A DNA stretch of 64,000 bases. Source: Pisaster brevispinus. Its lineage: Eukaryota > Echinodermata > Asteroidea > Forcipulatida > Asteriidae. Positions within the stretch are counted from its first letter, which is position 1. Every line of letters begins with the position of its first letter. Positions 12,416-25,300 of the stretch are shown here, one piece after another. The notes beneath the pieces were generated by a model. That model searched no databases and was not told the DNA's origin. It saw nothing but the letters and a program-made list of their open reading frames with translations. A program made the position numbers and the translations under genes. The DNA lies in the NCBI GenBank assembly GCA_023634235.1, contig JAMKCF010000001.1, forward strand, positions 4,653,140 through 4,717,139, in the 5' to 3' direction.

Positions 12416-12916
12416 GGTGCGTTCGATTAGCTTACACGTGTAAGTAAAACTTACACGAGATTGTTCGATTAGTGTATGTCCCCTGTGTCAGCCACCGCAG
12501 CCCCAGTTCGCGAGCGGATCTCTCTGGTGGATGCCCGGTGTAATGACGCAGTTGCTGGCTGCAACGTATCATAACAAGAAGGGAGGGGACAAGTTCGGTT
12601 CGACGTGAGTAAACAAAAAATACAAATTAATACACAGATTTATCGTCTGTGAAACAATTATGGCAAATGGAAAGGAAATGTATTTCCTGAAAAACAAACA
12701 GTTGGTGACTGTGCAAAATCGGTGTCGTCACGGACACGTACACTCAAATTCAGCAGACGACGGAGCTTCCTGTGTACACGCCGCTACGCAACAACCTTTG
12801 ACTTTAATTTTCCCAGAGTGACAAGCGAAAACACCTCAGCGTTCGATTAGCTTCGTTTCGTGGCTACCACGAGTGTGAACTCCCGAATCACATGGGGAAG
12901 CTAATCGAACGCACCA
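12416..12916. mobile_element. MITE copy 1, inserted in the LINE
   Basis: About 501 bp with inverted ends GGTGCGTTCGATTAGCTT, flanked by ATGG on both sides (12412-12415 and 12917-12920). Removing it rejoins the LINE reading SFFTWCGK. A third copy of the end sequence sits inside at 12838. It has no protein; the second copy is at 29641. Confidence 0.88.
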
Positions 12917-13745
12917 ATGGTGTGGCAAAACTTTCTGAAGCTGAACACTGAGAAGACAAAGGAGATGATATTTGACTTTAGAAAGTTCAAACCCCATTTA
13001 AATTGTATTACATCCAACAGTGATGATAACGACACTGTACATTCATACAAGTATTTAGGAACAACTATTGACGAAAGACTATCATGGTCTGACCATTGCG
13101 AATCGCTTGTCGCCAAGGTCAACAGCGTCTCTACTTTCTAAGGCAACTGAAATATGTTAAGGTCGATAAAACTATCATGAGACTATTTTTGTTCTTCAGT
13201 CATGGAGAGCGTCATCATGTACAGCTGCTGTGTCTAGTTTGGTGGTGCAAAAAAGGGGGACTCGGTCAGAATTCAGAGAGTTTCTAAGTGGGCCGGCAAG
13301 ATATTTGGTAAAAAACAGGACATAAGAGCAATCTGTCATGAACGTATTTTAATTAAGGCTAAGTCAATCATAATCAACGACACACATCCATTACATGAAT
13401 TTTATGAGAAAAATGAGGTCTGGTAGGAGGCTAAGAAGTTTGAAGTGCAGAACCAATAGGTACTTAAACTCTTTTCTGCCACATTCTCTTCGTATTTTGA
13501 ACGGCAACCAGTACTTTCTTCTTGTTATTTCTTGGTGTTATCTTTTATGAAATACTTTTTTGGGGAGGTTTTCTTGTGTAAACACATTTTTTTTGTTTTG
13601 TTAAGGTAAACAATTGTTATTCTCCTGCATTTGTAATTCTTAAGTATTTAAAATATATTTTTGCAGATAAGAGCATGTACGACAAAGCAAATGTCCATTT
13701 TATGGATAATAAACATTCGATTGATATCGAATTGACATTGAATTG

Positions 13746-15600
13746 AATTCAAACCATGCTGGAATGACAACGTTCTGTCCCTCCCTAAAAAGAAAACAGT
13801 ATTCGTATAGTAGCTGTAGTATTTCAGACATAAACGTGATTCAAGCCGTAGCAATCATTAGAGTTGTCTCCGTATGTCGTCTCTTTACACGTAGGTTGAG
13901 CAAAAAAACAACAACATCGCAACAATTTGGCTGGGCAACCTCGTTCAGCCAATCTACAATTTTCCACATTCTCTATGATCTGCGGCATACATTGAAAGTA
14001 TAATTAGGTCTGCTTCAAAAGACTCAACATAAAGACCTGACATTATTAAGTCCCGTTTTTGTATTCTCCAGTTATATCACAAGGGTTTACTTGCATCAGT
14101 TTACGGTCCACTAAAAGGTTCATTTAGTGTGCCTTTGTGAACTACGCGACTCACTGAGGTCGGAGTTATTAGTGACAATTCCTTATTACAGCGTGGGCGC
14201 CACTGCAATCATTATCCACGGCTGACCAAGAAATTGGTTAGAAACGGGATTTTTTTTATCTCAGACTATACGTCAGATTGGGCAAATATTTGGTTCAGTT
14301 TGACAGATTCCGGTCATGCTGACCCGCCGGGGTCGGGCCCTACGGGGCACATAATCATGGTCTATGACAGTGTTTTATTTTTTATTTTTTAGTTTAGACT
14401 TTAAAGTATAGACCATGTTACATGTGTTAAAAGAGTGGTGACCTTGTACATTAAAATGCATTTCCTGACGGGCAAGATACTACACAGGCTATATGAGAAA
14501 ATTCGAATTTGTTGTCATAATTTTCACATAAATTCAAAACTTACAAAAGCAACAGCTGTACAGCTTTTGAGATGTCCCCCCTTTCTTCATATCAAAAGTT
14601 GAGAAAAAATCAGACAGTGCGATCTCCATAAAACATAAGATTTGTTGTGTTCTTCCATTGAGCTGTGTACAAATGTGCCTGCAGTAAGTCCAGGCTCTGT
14701 GGCTCTTTTGTAAACATGTGATGTCATAGGTCACTTGGTTTATACAATCCATTGGGACTACGAAACATGTGACGCGTCCAAAAAATGTATGCTGACATTG
14801 TTCACAGTTAATTGTGTGTGTTGTGAGCTATAAATCAATTTGTTAAAACGGTAACCATTAGTGACAAGCAACTGTTTTAGTGTTGGTGCGAACATCGATA
14901 TTAACTGTTCCATCTGACGCTACATGCGTGTGCAGGATAATAAACGGAGCTACAAGGTGGGCAACTGTGTTTCTACTGCCATACTCCCCCCGCATTGCCC
15001 CCCCCCCCCCCCCCCCGGTCAAATCAAACTGAAAAAAGGGGTAATACAAATATAAAAAAACAATGTTAAAACATTAATAAATAACCAGTTTTCAATTTAG
15101 TTGTTAACAATAATAAACATTGACACGACTTCTCCATTTGTCCCTGGGGTTGGGGGTGCTCAATATCGTAAGTGACCTAAATTGATTCAGATGTAATTTA
15201 GGAAAAACTGTCACGAACGTGATGCAAACATATCCATACTGTTAAAAACGTTGATCTTCGAAATAATAAAGCCATGTGTGGGTGGGGTGGCTCCAGCTAG
15301 AAGCTCCGAATCACCATGACTGGTTTAAATGCAAATCGTGATCACCAGTCTCATCAGAAATCAGATTAATATTTGACGTAGGCCTACTGCCTTGTCTGCC
15401 GTGTTTGTTTTTGTTTCTTATGATTCAACGTCTCTCTCTTCTTGCTTCATCTCCTGGCATTACTTGTTGGTTTGCAAATGCTTTTGAGTTTTTATTTTTG
15501 CATACCAAAAAAGTGTATTTATTTTGTTAAAAACAAACATTTTACTCAATAAGTGAGCGATGGTGTTACGTCAAGTAAAGTATGTTTATTTCCGTCTTTT
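13746..15600. other. No gene; low-complexity and a repeat fragment
   Basis: A fragment of the GACCCGGAA family lies at about 14270-14345 and a C16 tract at about 15001-15016. Nothing else is recognised. Confidence 0.45.
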
Positions 15601-15610
15601 AACTTTAACG

Positions 15611-15735
15611 TGCGTGTTTGTTTGTTGGTTTGTTGGGGTGTTTGTTTGTTTGTTTTGTTTGTTTGTTGGGGTGTTTGTTTGTTTGCTTGCTTTTCTGTAG
15701 CGCTTTATGACACCAGTTGCTGTTTGTTTGTTTGT
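15611..15735. repeat. GTTT microsatellite
   Basis: Interrupted GTTT units with TTGGGGTGTTTG insertions; creates a Cys/Leu/Val-rich frame on the plus strand. Confidence 0.9.
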
Positions 15736-16442
15736 CAACATGATAAGGTAGCTTCTCATAAAAGTTGGGCATGTTGTAGGCGCAAAGGAACATTCCTGTA
15801 TAAAACATAGATATAGAATATTCTATGGCTGTGGTATAGACACCTTGCACAACGCGGAACACACTTTCGAAGAATGCGCATCTATCAATTCCAGCATAAA
15901 ATGTTGAGACTCGGATCTTTAGTACAACGTTGAGCACGATTCTGACTTCCTAAATGGCGGAGAGGATAGGTGCGTGTGAGTGCGCTGCGCGTTGTTCAAG
16001 GGTGTTGCCAGGGGTGTTGCGATCAAGGGGACCGCCATAATGTAATCTGGATCGCGACATTGTTCCAATTCAGCTGAATTGTCCAGTAAAACGGAAACCC
16101 GTACTGTACTTTGTAATTGGTACAACCTTCGTTTTTTATAGTTTGTAATACCTTGTATTGTACCTTATTGTAGGCTTTTCTGATTTGTTCATTTGACATA
16201 TTATGCAGTGACGTCTTCAAGCCGCCATCTTAAAGGTAAAACGATGACGAAACAATGGAAAACACAGATCGTGTACGCGCGGCGCAGAGCGCAGGCCAAT
16301 GAGCATCCTTCTTTTGACCTCTAGCCGAGGGCGCCCGACTCAAATGACGTCATGTGCATAAGGTTGTTGCTGCTGAAGTCTTACTTTATTTGAAGTCTTT
16401 ATCAAAATTTGTACAACTTCAGCCTCTCTTCTTCTTAACGAT
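15736..16442. other. No gene recognised
   Basis: Contains a GC-rich patch near 16260-16350 (CGCGCGGCGCAGAGCGCAGG). Overlapping short minus-strand frames have no support. Confidence 0.4.
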
Positions 16443-16660
16443 TTTTTTCCTTTTTAAAAAAATAATTTTTATTTAATTATTTGTTTATTTCTTTATTTAC
16501 TTATATGTTTATTTATGTATTTATTTATTTATTTATTTATTTATTTGTTTTTTATATATTTAATTTCTTTATGTATTTATTGATTGATTGATTGATTGAT
16601 TTATTTATGTTATTTATTAAATATATTTATGTATTTATTTATTTATTTATTTATTTATTT
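16443..16660. repeat. ATTT microsatellite
   Basis: Long interrupted run of TTTA units with GATT units near 16580. Confidence 0.93.
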
Positions 16661-17214
16661 TTTGGGAGGTTATTTTACTGATTTATGTTTAGAAAATGAA
16701 AGGGAAAGTAATAAGGGAGTACAAACCACGGTGTAATGCACAACTCTGGTATTTGTAGAAAGTTAATCATTATTAAAAGTAATTAAAGAGCATTGTTGCA
16801 TTTGAATGTTGAAATGCCACTCGAGCAAATTCAAATGTGTTTTGTGCACCGACGAATTATTGGCGCTATCGTCTCCCAAAACGTATTCAAATTCAGATTT
16901 TCTGGAATCAGAATCCGCGATCCGAACATCTACCTGCATGCTGCTGCGGCGTCCGTGGTACCTACCTTCGTTTTACAGTGATTACAACACTGTAAACCTC
17001 GAAATTACATGTTTTTTTTTTCAAGAGAAGCATTGGTGTTAACGTTTTTAAAATGGATTCTACATGTACAACAAGTACCCGGATGGATGTCAGGGGTCAA
17101 ACGACAGCTCAATTGTATGTAATATAAGTAGCCACTTCTGCCGGGCGCAAATATGCGCCCGCAGCACGCAAGGTTAAAAACTACGGCACTGGAAGCATAG
17201 AATAGGTTTAACAC

Positions 17215-17390
17215 CCCTTGTGACACCCCTATGTTCAGACACCCATTCCGAAAAACCTTAGTGTATTTTCTTAATTGTCACCCTAACCCAAACTCTAACT
17301 TGTACCCACTTTTTTGTTATCCCTTTTTTTCCCCAAACAAAATGTTGTCGGAACTTAGGTGTGTTGGAATATAGAGCACTCAACCGTAAT
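17215..17390. repeat. Second copy of the GTCGGAAC dispersed repeat
   Basis: GACACCCCTATGTTC at the left and GTCGGAACTTAGGTGT at the right bracket a degenerate CCCTAACCC core, like 9205-9520. Confidence 0.65.
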
Positions 17391-18079
17391 GTGCATCATG
17401 TCACGCACTGCATAAAAAAGACGCTTGTTTTACGTGTTTAGTACTCAACTCGCAAACAAACACTGTTTGGTCTGGTCTATACAGAGAAATTACCCAAACA
17501 TAAAGGTGTTTTTGTAGAGTTTTTCTACAAGTAGCTTATTCCCAAGTACTGTGTTTCTTTACACTGAACTCGTATACCCAGAACAAGCAATTTCGCATCT
17601 ATTGACCTACTAGTCTCATCAACACCGCCCTCATTGCAGCACTTGTAGAAAATGTATAAGCCTTTGGGTGTAGATGAGGGGGTCTGGAATGAAAGCAGTG
17701 AGCGATTTGCACATTTTATCTGTCCCAACAAATAACACAACGTGTATTGGATTACCCTTATTAGTCAAGTTGTCAGTCAACACATTTTTTGCCTCAATAA
17801 GCTAAGACAAAAACACACAAATATTAATATATTTGCCCGCTTTTTTATGGAAACATCCCTTTAATCCTTTGCTCCTCGGTTTGTTATAAGTGGATGTGCA
17901 TGTGCTTGTTTATGTTTGGACCGAAAGCTAACTTTAATATTATTATATAATACATGCTTAAATTACTTTTACGCAATTCAATTGATTTAGTTACGGTTGT
18001 ATAACATGGAATAACTGTTCCAATATTTTCTCGTACATATTGGTCTTATACGTACAAAGTACAGTTTGAGCACTCCAGC

Positions 18080-18270
18080 GTGAACAATGCCCTGGATTCG
18101 GAATGGGTCTGACACAATACTAGGTGTAGAGTCGGAAACTGGTTAAAAATTGAATATTAGAAAAACATTGTGCGTCAGTTTGAACAGATTACTGGGTCAT
18201 TTTGACAGTTTCCCGGTCGTACTGACCCGGAAATGGGTCTAGCCCCACTGAACCCGGAAGCCAGAACAGT
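18080..18270. repeat. GACCCGGAA dispersed repeat
   Basis: GGAATGGGTCTGAC at the left, a GGGTCATTTTGACAG core and CTGACCCGGAAATGGGTC at the right. Relatives lie at 34245-34405, 56035-56205 and in fragments near 14270 and 32735. Confidence 0.7.
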
Positions 18271-18589
18271 TATAACACGTGAGTTTTTAGAGAGCTAAAT
18301 TTAAAAGGATGTAATTCCATTATTACTACGGAGCAATTTTTACGCTGGTGTCGTTTTCGAGTTGTGTATTTTCCCCTTCCTTCCAGATAGTCCCCTTCAA
18401 TTGCTTTTTTACATCATTTCAAACGATTAACTTGGAAAATACTGCTCAAAAATTTCCTATGTAACTTCGTGCTGTTTTTTTTTTTTTTTTTTGGGGGGGG
18501 GGTAAAAAAATGTAATAAGCCAAACGAAGAAAAAAAACCCTGAATATTGAACATTTGATGTTAAAATATTTGCAAGCCTAATCATCATC

Positions 18590-18792
18590 ATTTCGTGTCA
18601 TCACACAACTGCTTGCCAATGTTGGGCAACTTGAAGTCCATTGCCATTGGCCTCTGCAAGGTCATCCACTGTGCAGGTGTTATGCAGCAAGCCACAGTTC
18701 AGTAGGTGGTCCATAGTTTGGGGCAATTGTCCGCACTCGCAGTCTGCAGTAGCTTCGGAATACCCCCACTTCAGCAAGCCTAATAAAACTCA
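18590..18792 (-). mobile_element. LINE reverse transcriptase C-terminal fragment
   Basis: The minus strand encodes LLKWGYSEATADCECG, TMDHLLNCGLL, CTVDDLAEANGN and AQHW. A C.CG...QT..H.L.C pattern followed by HW is typical of the tail of non-LTR retrotransposon ORF2 proteins. The rest of the element is absent. Confidence 0.75.
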
Positions 18793-19089
18793 ATTTCACC
18801 TATTTGTTTTATTAAAACACGTACACGTGCTGACGCCGAGATAATTTTTTTTGTAACTGTGCCCTTAAGGTTAATCATTACTATGAAAACTATGAAAGAC
18901 TCATTGAAGGCTTACGCCACCAGAAAATAATCACCTACATCGAAATGAGGTAGTCCATCCTCGATAGTATATTTTGCTCGTGTGCGAAATAGTGTATTCC
19001 CATTTTGTTTATTTTGTTGCTGTTTGTTTGTTTGTAATTGTTATTTGTTATTATGCCCATGCCGTTATTTTGTTTATTTGTGTCTACAG

Positions 19090-19467
19090 CTGAAAGTGAA
19101 AAATGTTACAACGTCACTTTGCCGCACAAAAACTCTACTAAACTTCTCTCCTCGACAACGTCACCTCTGCTGGCATCGGATGGCATCTGGTTCACCCATG
19201 ACTATCTCTACTACTGCTGGGACGTAAAGGTACCCGAAGGAATGCAGATTAGCGCCCTCTGCCGTTACCAGACAAATGACCAAGTAGTCGTCTACGCCTA
19301 TATATTCTCGGATGGGGTGTTGGTAAATCAGCTCAACCTATTCGTCACACCAGGTAGCCTGCGAGCTTTCTACTCGCCAGGAGACAATCTACAACTTGTT
19401 GTATATGGCGACACCGTGATTGGGTTGGTGATGACGTGTTATTTGGAAGCTATCCCCGATAAAACGA
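19090..19467 (+). CDS. Exon 1 (first visible): CUB-like domain
   Basis: The acceptor is a T-rich tract ending TGTCTACAG and the donor is A/GTATGTG; phase 1-1, 126 residues. It has widely spaced cysteines (EKCYN, YYCWD, ALCRY, MTCYL) and alternating beta-strand-like hydrophobic stretches, which fit a divergent CUB fold, less canonical than exons 18 or 21. The frame stays open upstream of the acceptor, through ATGs at 19053 and 19059, giving a short hydrophobic run ending in STA just before the exon. An unspliced start there with a minimal signal peptide is therefore possible, but the good acceptor and phase-1 symmetry favour an upstream exon. Confidence 0.72.
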
Positions 19468-22348
19468 GTATGTGCAAATTGTGTTTCAAAGTTCACGAAC
19501 TTAAAAAAAAAAAGAAGGTTCTCTCATTGTTTTTCGAACAAAAAACTACATCTGACAAAAATTCCTAAAGCTGCAACTATAGGGAGTTTTCTTAATGGTG
19601 TCCCCATCCCCATTTCATAAATTATGTATCCAGATATGTATTTAAATACGATAGAAGCATTTGTAAGTTTATCCAAGGATTACAACAACGCCATGTTTAA
19701 ATTCTAAGGTCACCGACAAGGTCACTTATCATCACCCTATTCCAAGGACAACATATTATAAATTATTATGGCCATAAAATAAGAATGATCACGTTCCCGT
19801 TTTGAAAATAAAATGATGTCGATGTATAGTTGTGATCAATTGCTGTTCACATAATGGATTTAAGGTTGATACGTGATTCTTTACAAACACTTTAAAACTG
19901 ATACCGAAAGCTAAGATTTTTACAAGTCGTGCCTAGATTGCAGTTAACCTATCCGGGCTTATACGTGTGTTAGTTTTGCAAAACCAGTGGATCACGAAAG
20001 TATTTAATTCGGCTTTCACTGCAAACTATTTCACTTATCTTTTAATACAATAATGTTATCAACTTGCCCGTAATAGAAATACATAAGTTTGCTTCTCAAA
20101 CCGAAACAAAGTCCATGATATTCCGAAAAGGCGATGTGATACTTTTAATATCGAGTCGCTTTTAAACTGATTAAGAACTGAACCGTATACACGATACAAG
20201 TGTGGTTCACTACATGTTGTCAACAATCCTGGTCCGCACGCATGCGCGATGCACACAAAATTATTTTTATGGAGTGCCTAAATTAACAATGCTACAATAC
20301 TTATAGTCGGTCAAAGAGAATTTGTGATCAGTGCTAAACTTTGTATAGGCATAACATCTAAGGGAATGTATACATACCCCAAACATGGCATGGCCATATT
20401 CGAGACTTAAAAAATACACTATCACAATGAGAGTTCAAAGTATCGTTTTGGAAAAAAAACCCCAAAACAACTAGAATAGTGGTAATAACAATAACAGGTG
20501 TTCGTGCAGATGTTGCTCGACCTTAATATAATAATAAATTAGGACACATACTATTTCCAACTCCAGTCTTAGTTTTTGTTACATTTAAACGGCATGACAG
20601 AAATGCAATACAGACAAGAAGAAGTGGCATATTGTACAAACGTGCATAATGTACAATTTACAAGACCAATCAACAACTTGTATTTACCACCTTGTTTCCT
20701 TCAATAATAGGAAGTAATTGCGGTGACCCAGCCGTCAACATAAACCAAACAACGTCATTTGTCATCAACATACCGGATTTTCATTCGTTTGAATGCGTCA
20801 AGCTAATTACTAGCCCCATAAACACCTTCATCTACGTAGACTTGTTGGACATCTCGCTGGACAAAATGCAGACATTGTCCTTCTGGGATGCACATGATAA
20901 TGGTAGCGCGTCAGCCATCGTTGCTTACTTCACATCAACAGATGCCATCATGGGTGGAATGACCCTCTTCTTCGGCGGGAGTAGCATTTTGGTGATATTT
21001 TCATGTCCGGTATACACACTTGGATGGCCCCCGTTGCAGATGAGGATCCGCTCCGAAGAGAACGGAGGTAAGAGAACACATTTCCGTATTGACCACATCG
21101 TCCGTAATAATTGTTGCGCTCTCGGCGTGTGACAGAAATAATGACATACAATAATTAACGGGTCTTGTTACTCGCAAAAGAAGAGTATATACAAAAGGAA
21201 AAACATCGCAAATGAAGTAGAACATATTGACAGATATAGACGTATACACTCTAAAAGCCTAATGTAAAGCGCAATTGGACATAACTTAATGAACTTCCTT
21301 TTCGTCATTTGTTGCAACGGTCAACAAGTTGTAGCCAAAGTTGATGTGGACGCTACCTGAGATCGGTCGAAACCACAGTTCGGCTGCGGCTGAAGGAGCC
21401 AAGCTGAAGCCTGATTCCCCAAACCACAGATTTTGAAAATGGCCGCATAGACACATTGTAGGCATACTGCAACGCACACGGCACGGGCTATATTTTGCTT
21501 TAGACACATTCACATGGTCAACCAACGAAGTGGTTACTGAAGTCTAGTCAATCTATGCAAAAACATTACTTGACCTAGAAAAAGAAATCCAAGTGTCTCT
21601 TGAAATCCTCACAAAGAGCATATAAAAAAGTATACAAAATGAAGTATGTGTAGTATAATAATAACATCATTTATAAAGCGCCAAAGAATGAGAAATAGGC
21701 AAAATTTGCATAAAGTAAAAATGCCCGCTTTTGTATTTTTTTTCGTAAGTATGTACGCACACCATTCTTGCATGGAAACATTCTAAGTCGGCCGTTTTTT
21801 TCCAAGATGGCTGCTATTTTCCCGCCAAAATCAAGCTATCACTAGATAATAAGATAATAATCTTATATGGATGACCACTGTGGTTATGTGCAAGTTTTAG
21901 GCTCTGGTAGATTTAAATGTGACGATTGCAATTTTTAAAGTTAAACAATCACACTCCCTTTTGGATGTGGGAGTTATACTATGAGTGATAACTGTGGGAG
22001 TATATGATTTTCTATTTCAAGGTCAATGCGTCTCTGATCAGTTTAGATGTGAAAAAGATAACAGGTGTCTGCCGATGAGCTCTGTGTGTGATGGCGTGGC
22101 AGATTGCTCCGATCACGTGGATGAGATTCAATGTGGTGAGTGGTATACAATATAAAGGGTCTCGGGGGTAAGACAAAACATTCGTAAAGGTGTTGTTGCT
22201 GTTGCTGTTGCTGTTGCTGTTGATGTTGCTTTTGCTGCTGCTGCTGATGCTGCTGCTGTTGGTTTTGCTGCTGCTGCTGTTGCTGCTGCTATTGCTTTTG
22301 CTGCTGTTGCTGTTGCTGTTGCTTTTGCTGCTGCTGCTGCTGTTGCTT

Positions 22349-22380
<32 letters not shown>

Positions 22381-25300
22381 ATTGCTGTTGCTGTTGCCAT
22401 CCAACTGTGGCACTTAGCGCATAAACTTACCGCTGGAAATGACTAGAGCACGAATAAAAAATATATCGAAGCCTTCACCCATTTTCCAGAAGTTCCAACC
22501 AAGTTTGTTTGTTTGTTTGTTTTTTGTTTTTTTACCCAACAAAGTCATCTTTCTAGTTATTAAATGTCCTAACTAAGCGGATAACAGCAAATCATTCCAA
22601 AAAATGTTAAGGGTATAATGTATGCATATCTATCCAAATATTCCCGTTTGGAATTGATAATTATCCCATTCAGGACTTGCTCATTCACAAAAACACATAC
22701 ATTTGTGATTTATAATTGAAGTATTGTTTAAAATTACTCACTATTTGCCCCCTTGAAAAGAAACCAGCGGAACGTACAGTCCGCCAGTTTTGGGATTTCA
22801 AATAATGTGGTAGGGTGTCATGTGGCCGAGTGGTTTAGAGCATTGAATTCAAGTTTCGATGGTTAAGTCATCGGGGTGTGGGTTCGAATCCCGGTCGTGA
22901 CACTAGTGTCCTTGAGCAAGATGCTTTACTATAATTGCTTCTCTTCACCCAGGGGTATAAATGGGTACCTGCGAGGGTAGAGGTTGATATTGTGTTTGAA
23001 AAAGCCTTCGGAGCGCCACGGCAGCCCGGGCTGTATACTCCCCAGGGAGCTGAGAAAGATTACAGAAATGTTATTGGCCCAAATGACCAGAGCACTAATG
23101 TAAAGCGCATTGAGACGTTATTGTGAAATGCGCTATATACGAACTAGTTATTATTATTATTATTATTATTATTAATACAAAACAGCGGACCGTGTTCTGT
23201 AACAACATTACATGGCACCCCGTAATTCCAATGTATATTCATGTTAATTATTACATTTTAACGTAACATCTTTCCAAACATATTTATTTCTAAACAAACT
23301 TTTTATCATATTCCAAAGCGCCCAATCCAAAGGTTTTGTATTCTTTTAACCACCGTCTTTCTAGTTCGTGATGGAAGTGCTCACCCAATTGTTCCCAATC
23401 GAACAAAGCGCTTGTATTCACCGAGTTGAATAGCTAGAGCAACGACCTTCTCCACCGTATGCACCAATTTTACCCGACGAACCTCGTGGGTGTTTTACCA
23501 ATGGTTTCCACATCCATTTCCCCCATAGTTGTTCCCCAACTTTGGGACGTCAGTCCTTGGGTTTTGGTATGGACAGTGCTCGGTTTGTGAACACTATTCT
23601 CTCGCTTTATCTCCCTCCTCCCCAGAATCTTGTGGCACTGCAAAACACCACCTTCGATTCAACGAACCGCTCACGATATTCGGGGGTTACTACACGTCAC
23701 CGGATGGGATACACACTGCTTACTTTGCCAGCTATCTCGGTACCTCAGAATCGATTCCGAATACCACCACCAGCAGTATCCAGCACCCAAACAGCAATCG
23801 TAAGATCGAATGCCTGTGGATGTTAACGGAACCAACCGGAGCTCGAATTCGAGTTGAAGTAGTCGAATTTGCAGGGAAGGGCGTCGAGCTGACAGTTGGT
23901 AACGGCGCAGCGCCCTCTGTGGGTGAAGTGAATGCTGTGCTGAAGACAGGCGCTTTTTTTTCAACAGAAGTGTTGTCGGTTAGTTCCAATGTTTGGATAA
24001 CGCTTAAATTCAACGAGCTGATGGGCTATCTTGGAAAACTAAGAATCGTCTCAACAGTCTACAACACAACAGGTAAAAAAGGAAACATAAACTAAAACAG
24101 GAAACGCCGACATGGGTACAGTAGACAAATACTGGCATGACACGATGGCTTAGGATTGGGCGGCTTGGGATATAAAGGCGTTTGTCCTGCATTACGGGAA
24201 AGCTTCATTCAATACTTTCCTAGTTTGCCACAACAACTCGGAATATATTTATTATTTTCACCCATTAGGTGCGTTTAAACTGAAATAATTGGGTCATTAA
24301 CCCTGCGTGACCCCATCAACAAATTTATACGGACTGCAATCAACACTCCGTTTGTGTGTGCGTGTAAAAAAAATTGTGGAGAATCCAATCACTTCCAAAT
24401 GGCCCAAAACCTTTAGATATAGACCCTTTTTGACTAAATCAAACATATTCAAGCACAATTTTTCTTTTTAGATGAGCCCACATTTGTCTTTATGTAGATT
24501 TTATACCATATGGTTCAATTCACTTAGCAGTGTCCATTGGCCCCAATGATAAATAATTGCTATACAATTCCTATGGGAATTCCGGGAGAGCTGGTCATTG
24601 ATGAATTTTGTGTGTGTGAAAGAGACCCCGGATGGGAACAATACTTTTTCCATGCTATTTGGCTAGGTGTAGATGAGTAACTTGGATTTTTTTAGATTAA
24701 AAAAAAAATAAAATGGCGGAGTACTGATTATTTAATTAAAAACGGACTGTTGATTGCAGTACCATGGCATCACGTAGTGTTTTAATGCGTTTACCCCCCT
24801 GACTATACGCAACTGCTTGAAAAGTCCAATAGTTCATACGACACCATCTAAGGTATATTAAAAAACATTGTCTGTGCATTTCCCCAAAAAAACATTTCAT
24901 CTAAGTGACTTCTTTACATGCCCAGCTATTGTCTAGAACTATTTGAGTCCTTTAGTTACCCAGCAATTGATTATTTTTCCTCATTAGCTAAGCTCTAATT
25001 ATCTAAGCAATGCCCCCAACTTTACCCCTTCAAGCCAACATTTACTGCTACACCATCCAATATTTATTCGAACAATTCCTTAAAAAACAATACATATACT
25101 GTGGGGTCTCCCCCCACTTATATATATGGAATGGTCCATTCTAGGATATCGCTGAATTTGACTCCCCCATGTCATTAAACCTTGGATATATGGCTTAATT
25201 AATCATTGTGTGGTATGATCAATTGGACCTTTCCCCCATTTAAGGTTTTTAATGGATGAGCGGTAGATCTGGCTGGAGCAGTCAGCAGCCCTACTGGCTT

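Larger units (their letters stand above)
11160..13745 (+). mobile_element. Decayed non-LTR retrotransposon (reverse transcriptase)
   Basis: Broken frames spell reverse-transcriptase landmarks in order: LNPHKAAGLDKISGKVLK near 11200, WKYASIVPVPKRARPSELNDYRPIALTS near 11808 onward, DFSSAFNIILPHGL near 12070, a YAGD remnant of the YADD box near 12345, KLNTEKTKEM and SYKYLGTTID near 12940-13070, and VDKTIM near 13160. Many stops and frameshifts make it dead. It looks like the Rex1/CR1/L2 type. It is interrupted by two later insertions. The 3' end near 13745 is ATTGAATTGAATTC. Confidence 0.85.

Noticed and set aside
15553..15937. Cys/Val-rich plus-strand frame and Lys/Asn-rich minus-strand frame
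   Set aside because: GTTT microsatellite translation.
22012..22417. Ser/Asn-rich, Ala-rich and poly-Leu frames
   Set aside because: All derive from the CTG/TTG tract; only the short LDLa exon at 22022-22135 is coding, on the plus strand.
22814..22905. tRNA gene (also 5917-5997, 37308-37400, 45722-45795, 63120-63212)
   Set aside because: A and B boxes are present but acceptor stems do not pair and SINE bodies follow; they are tRNA-derived SINE heads.
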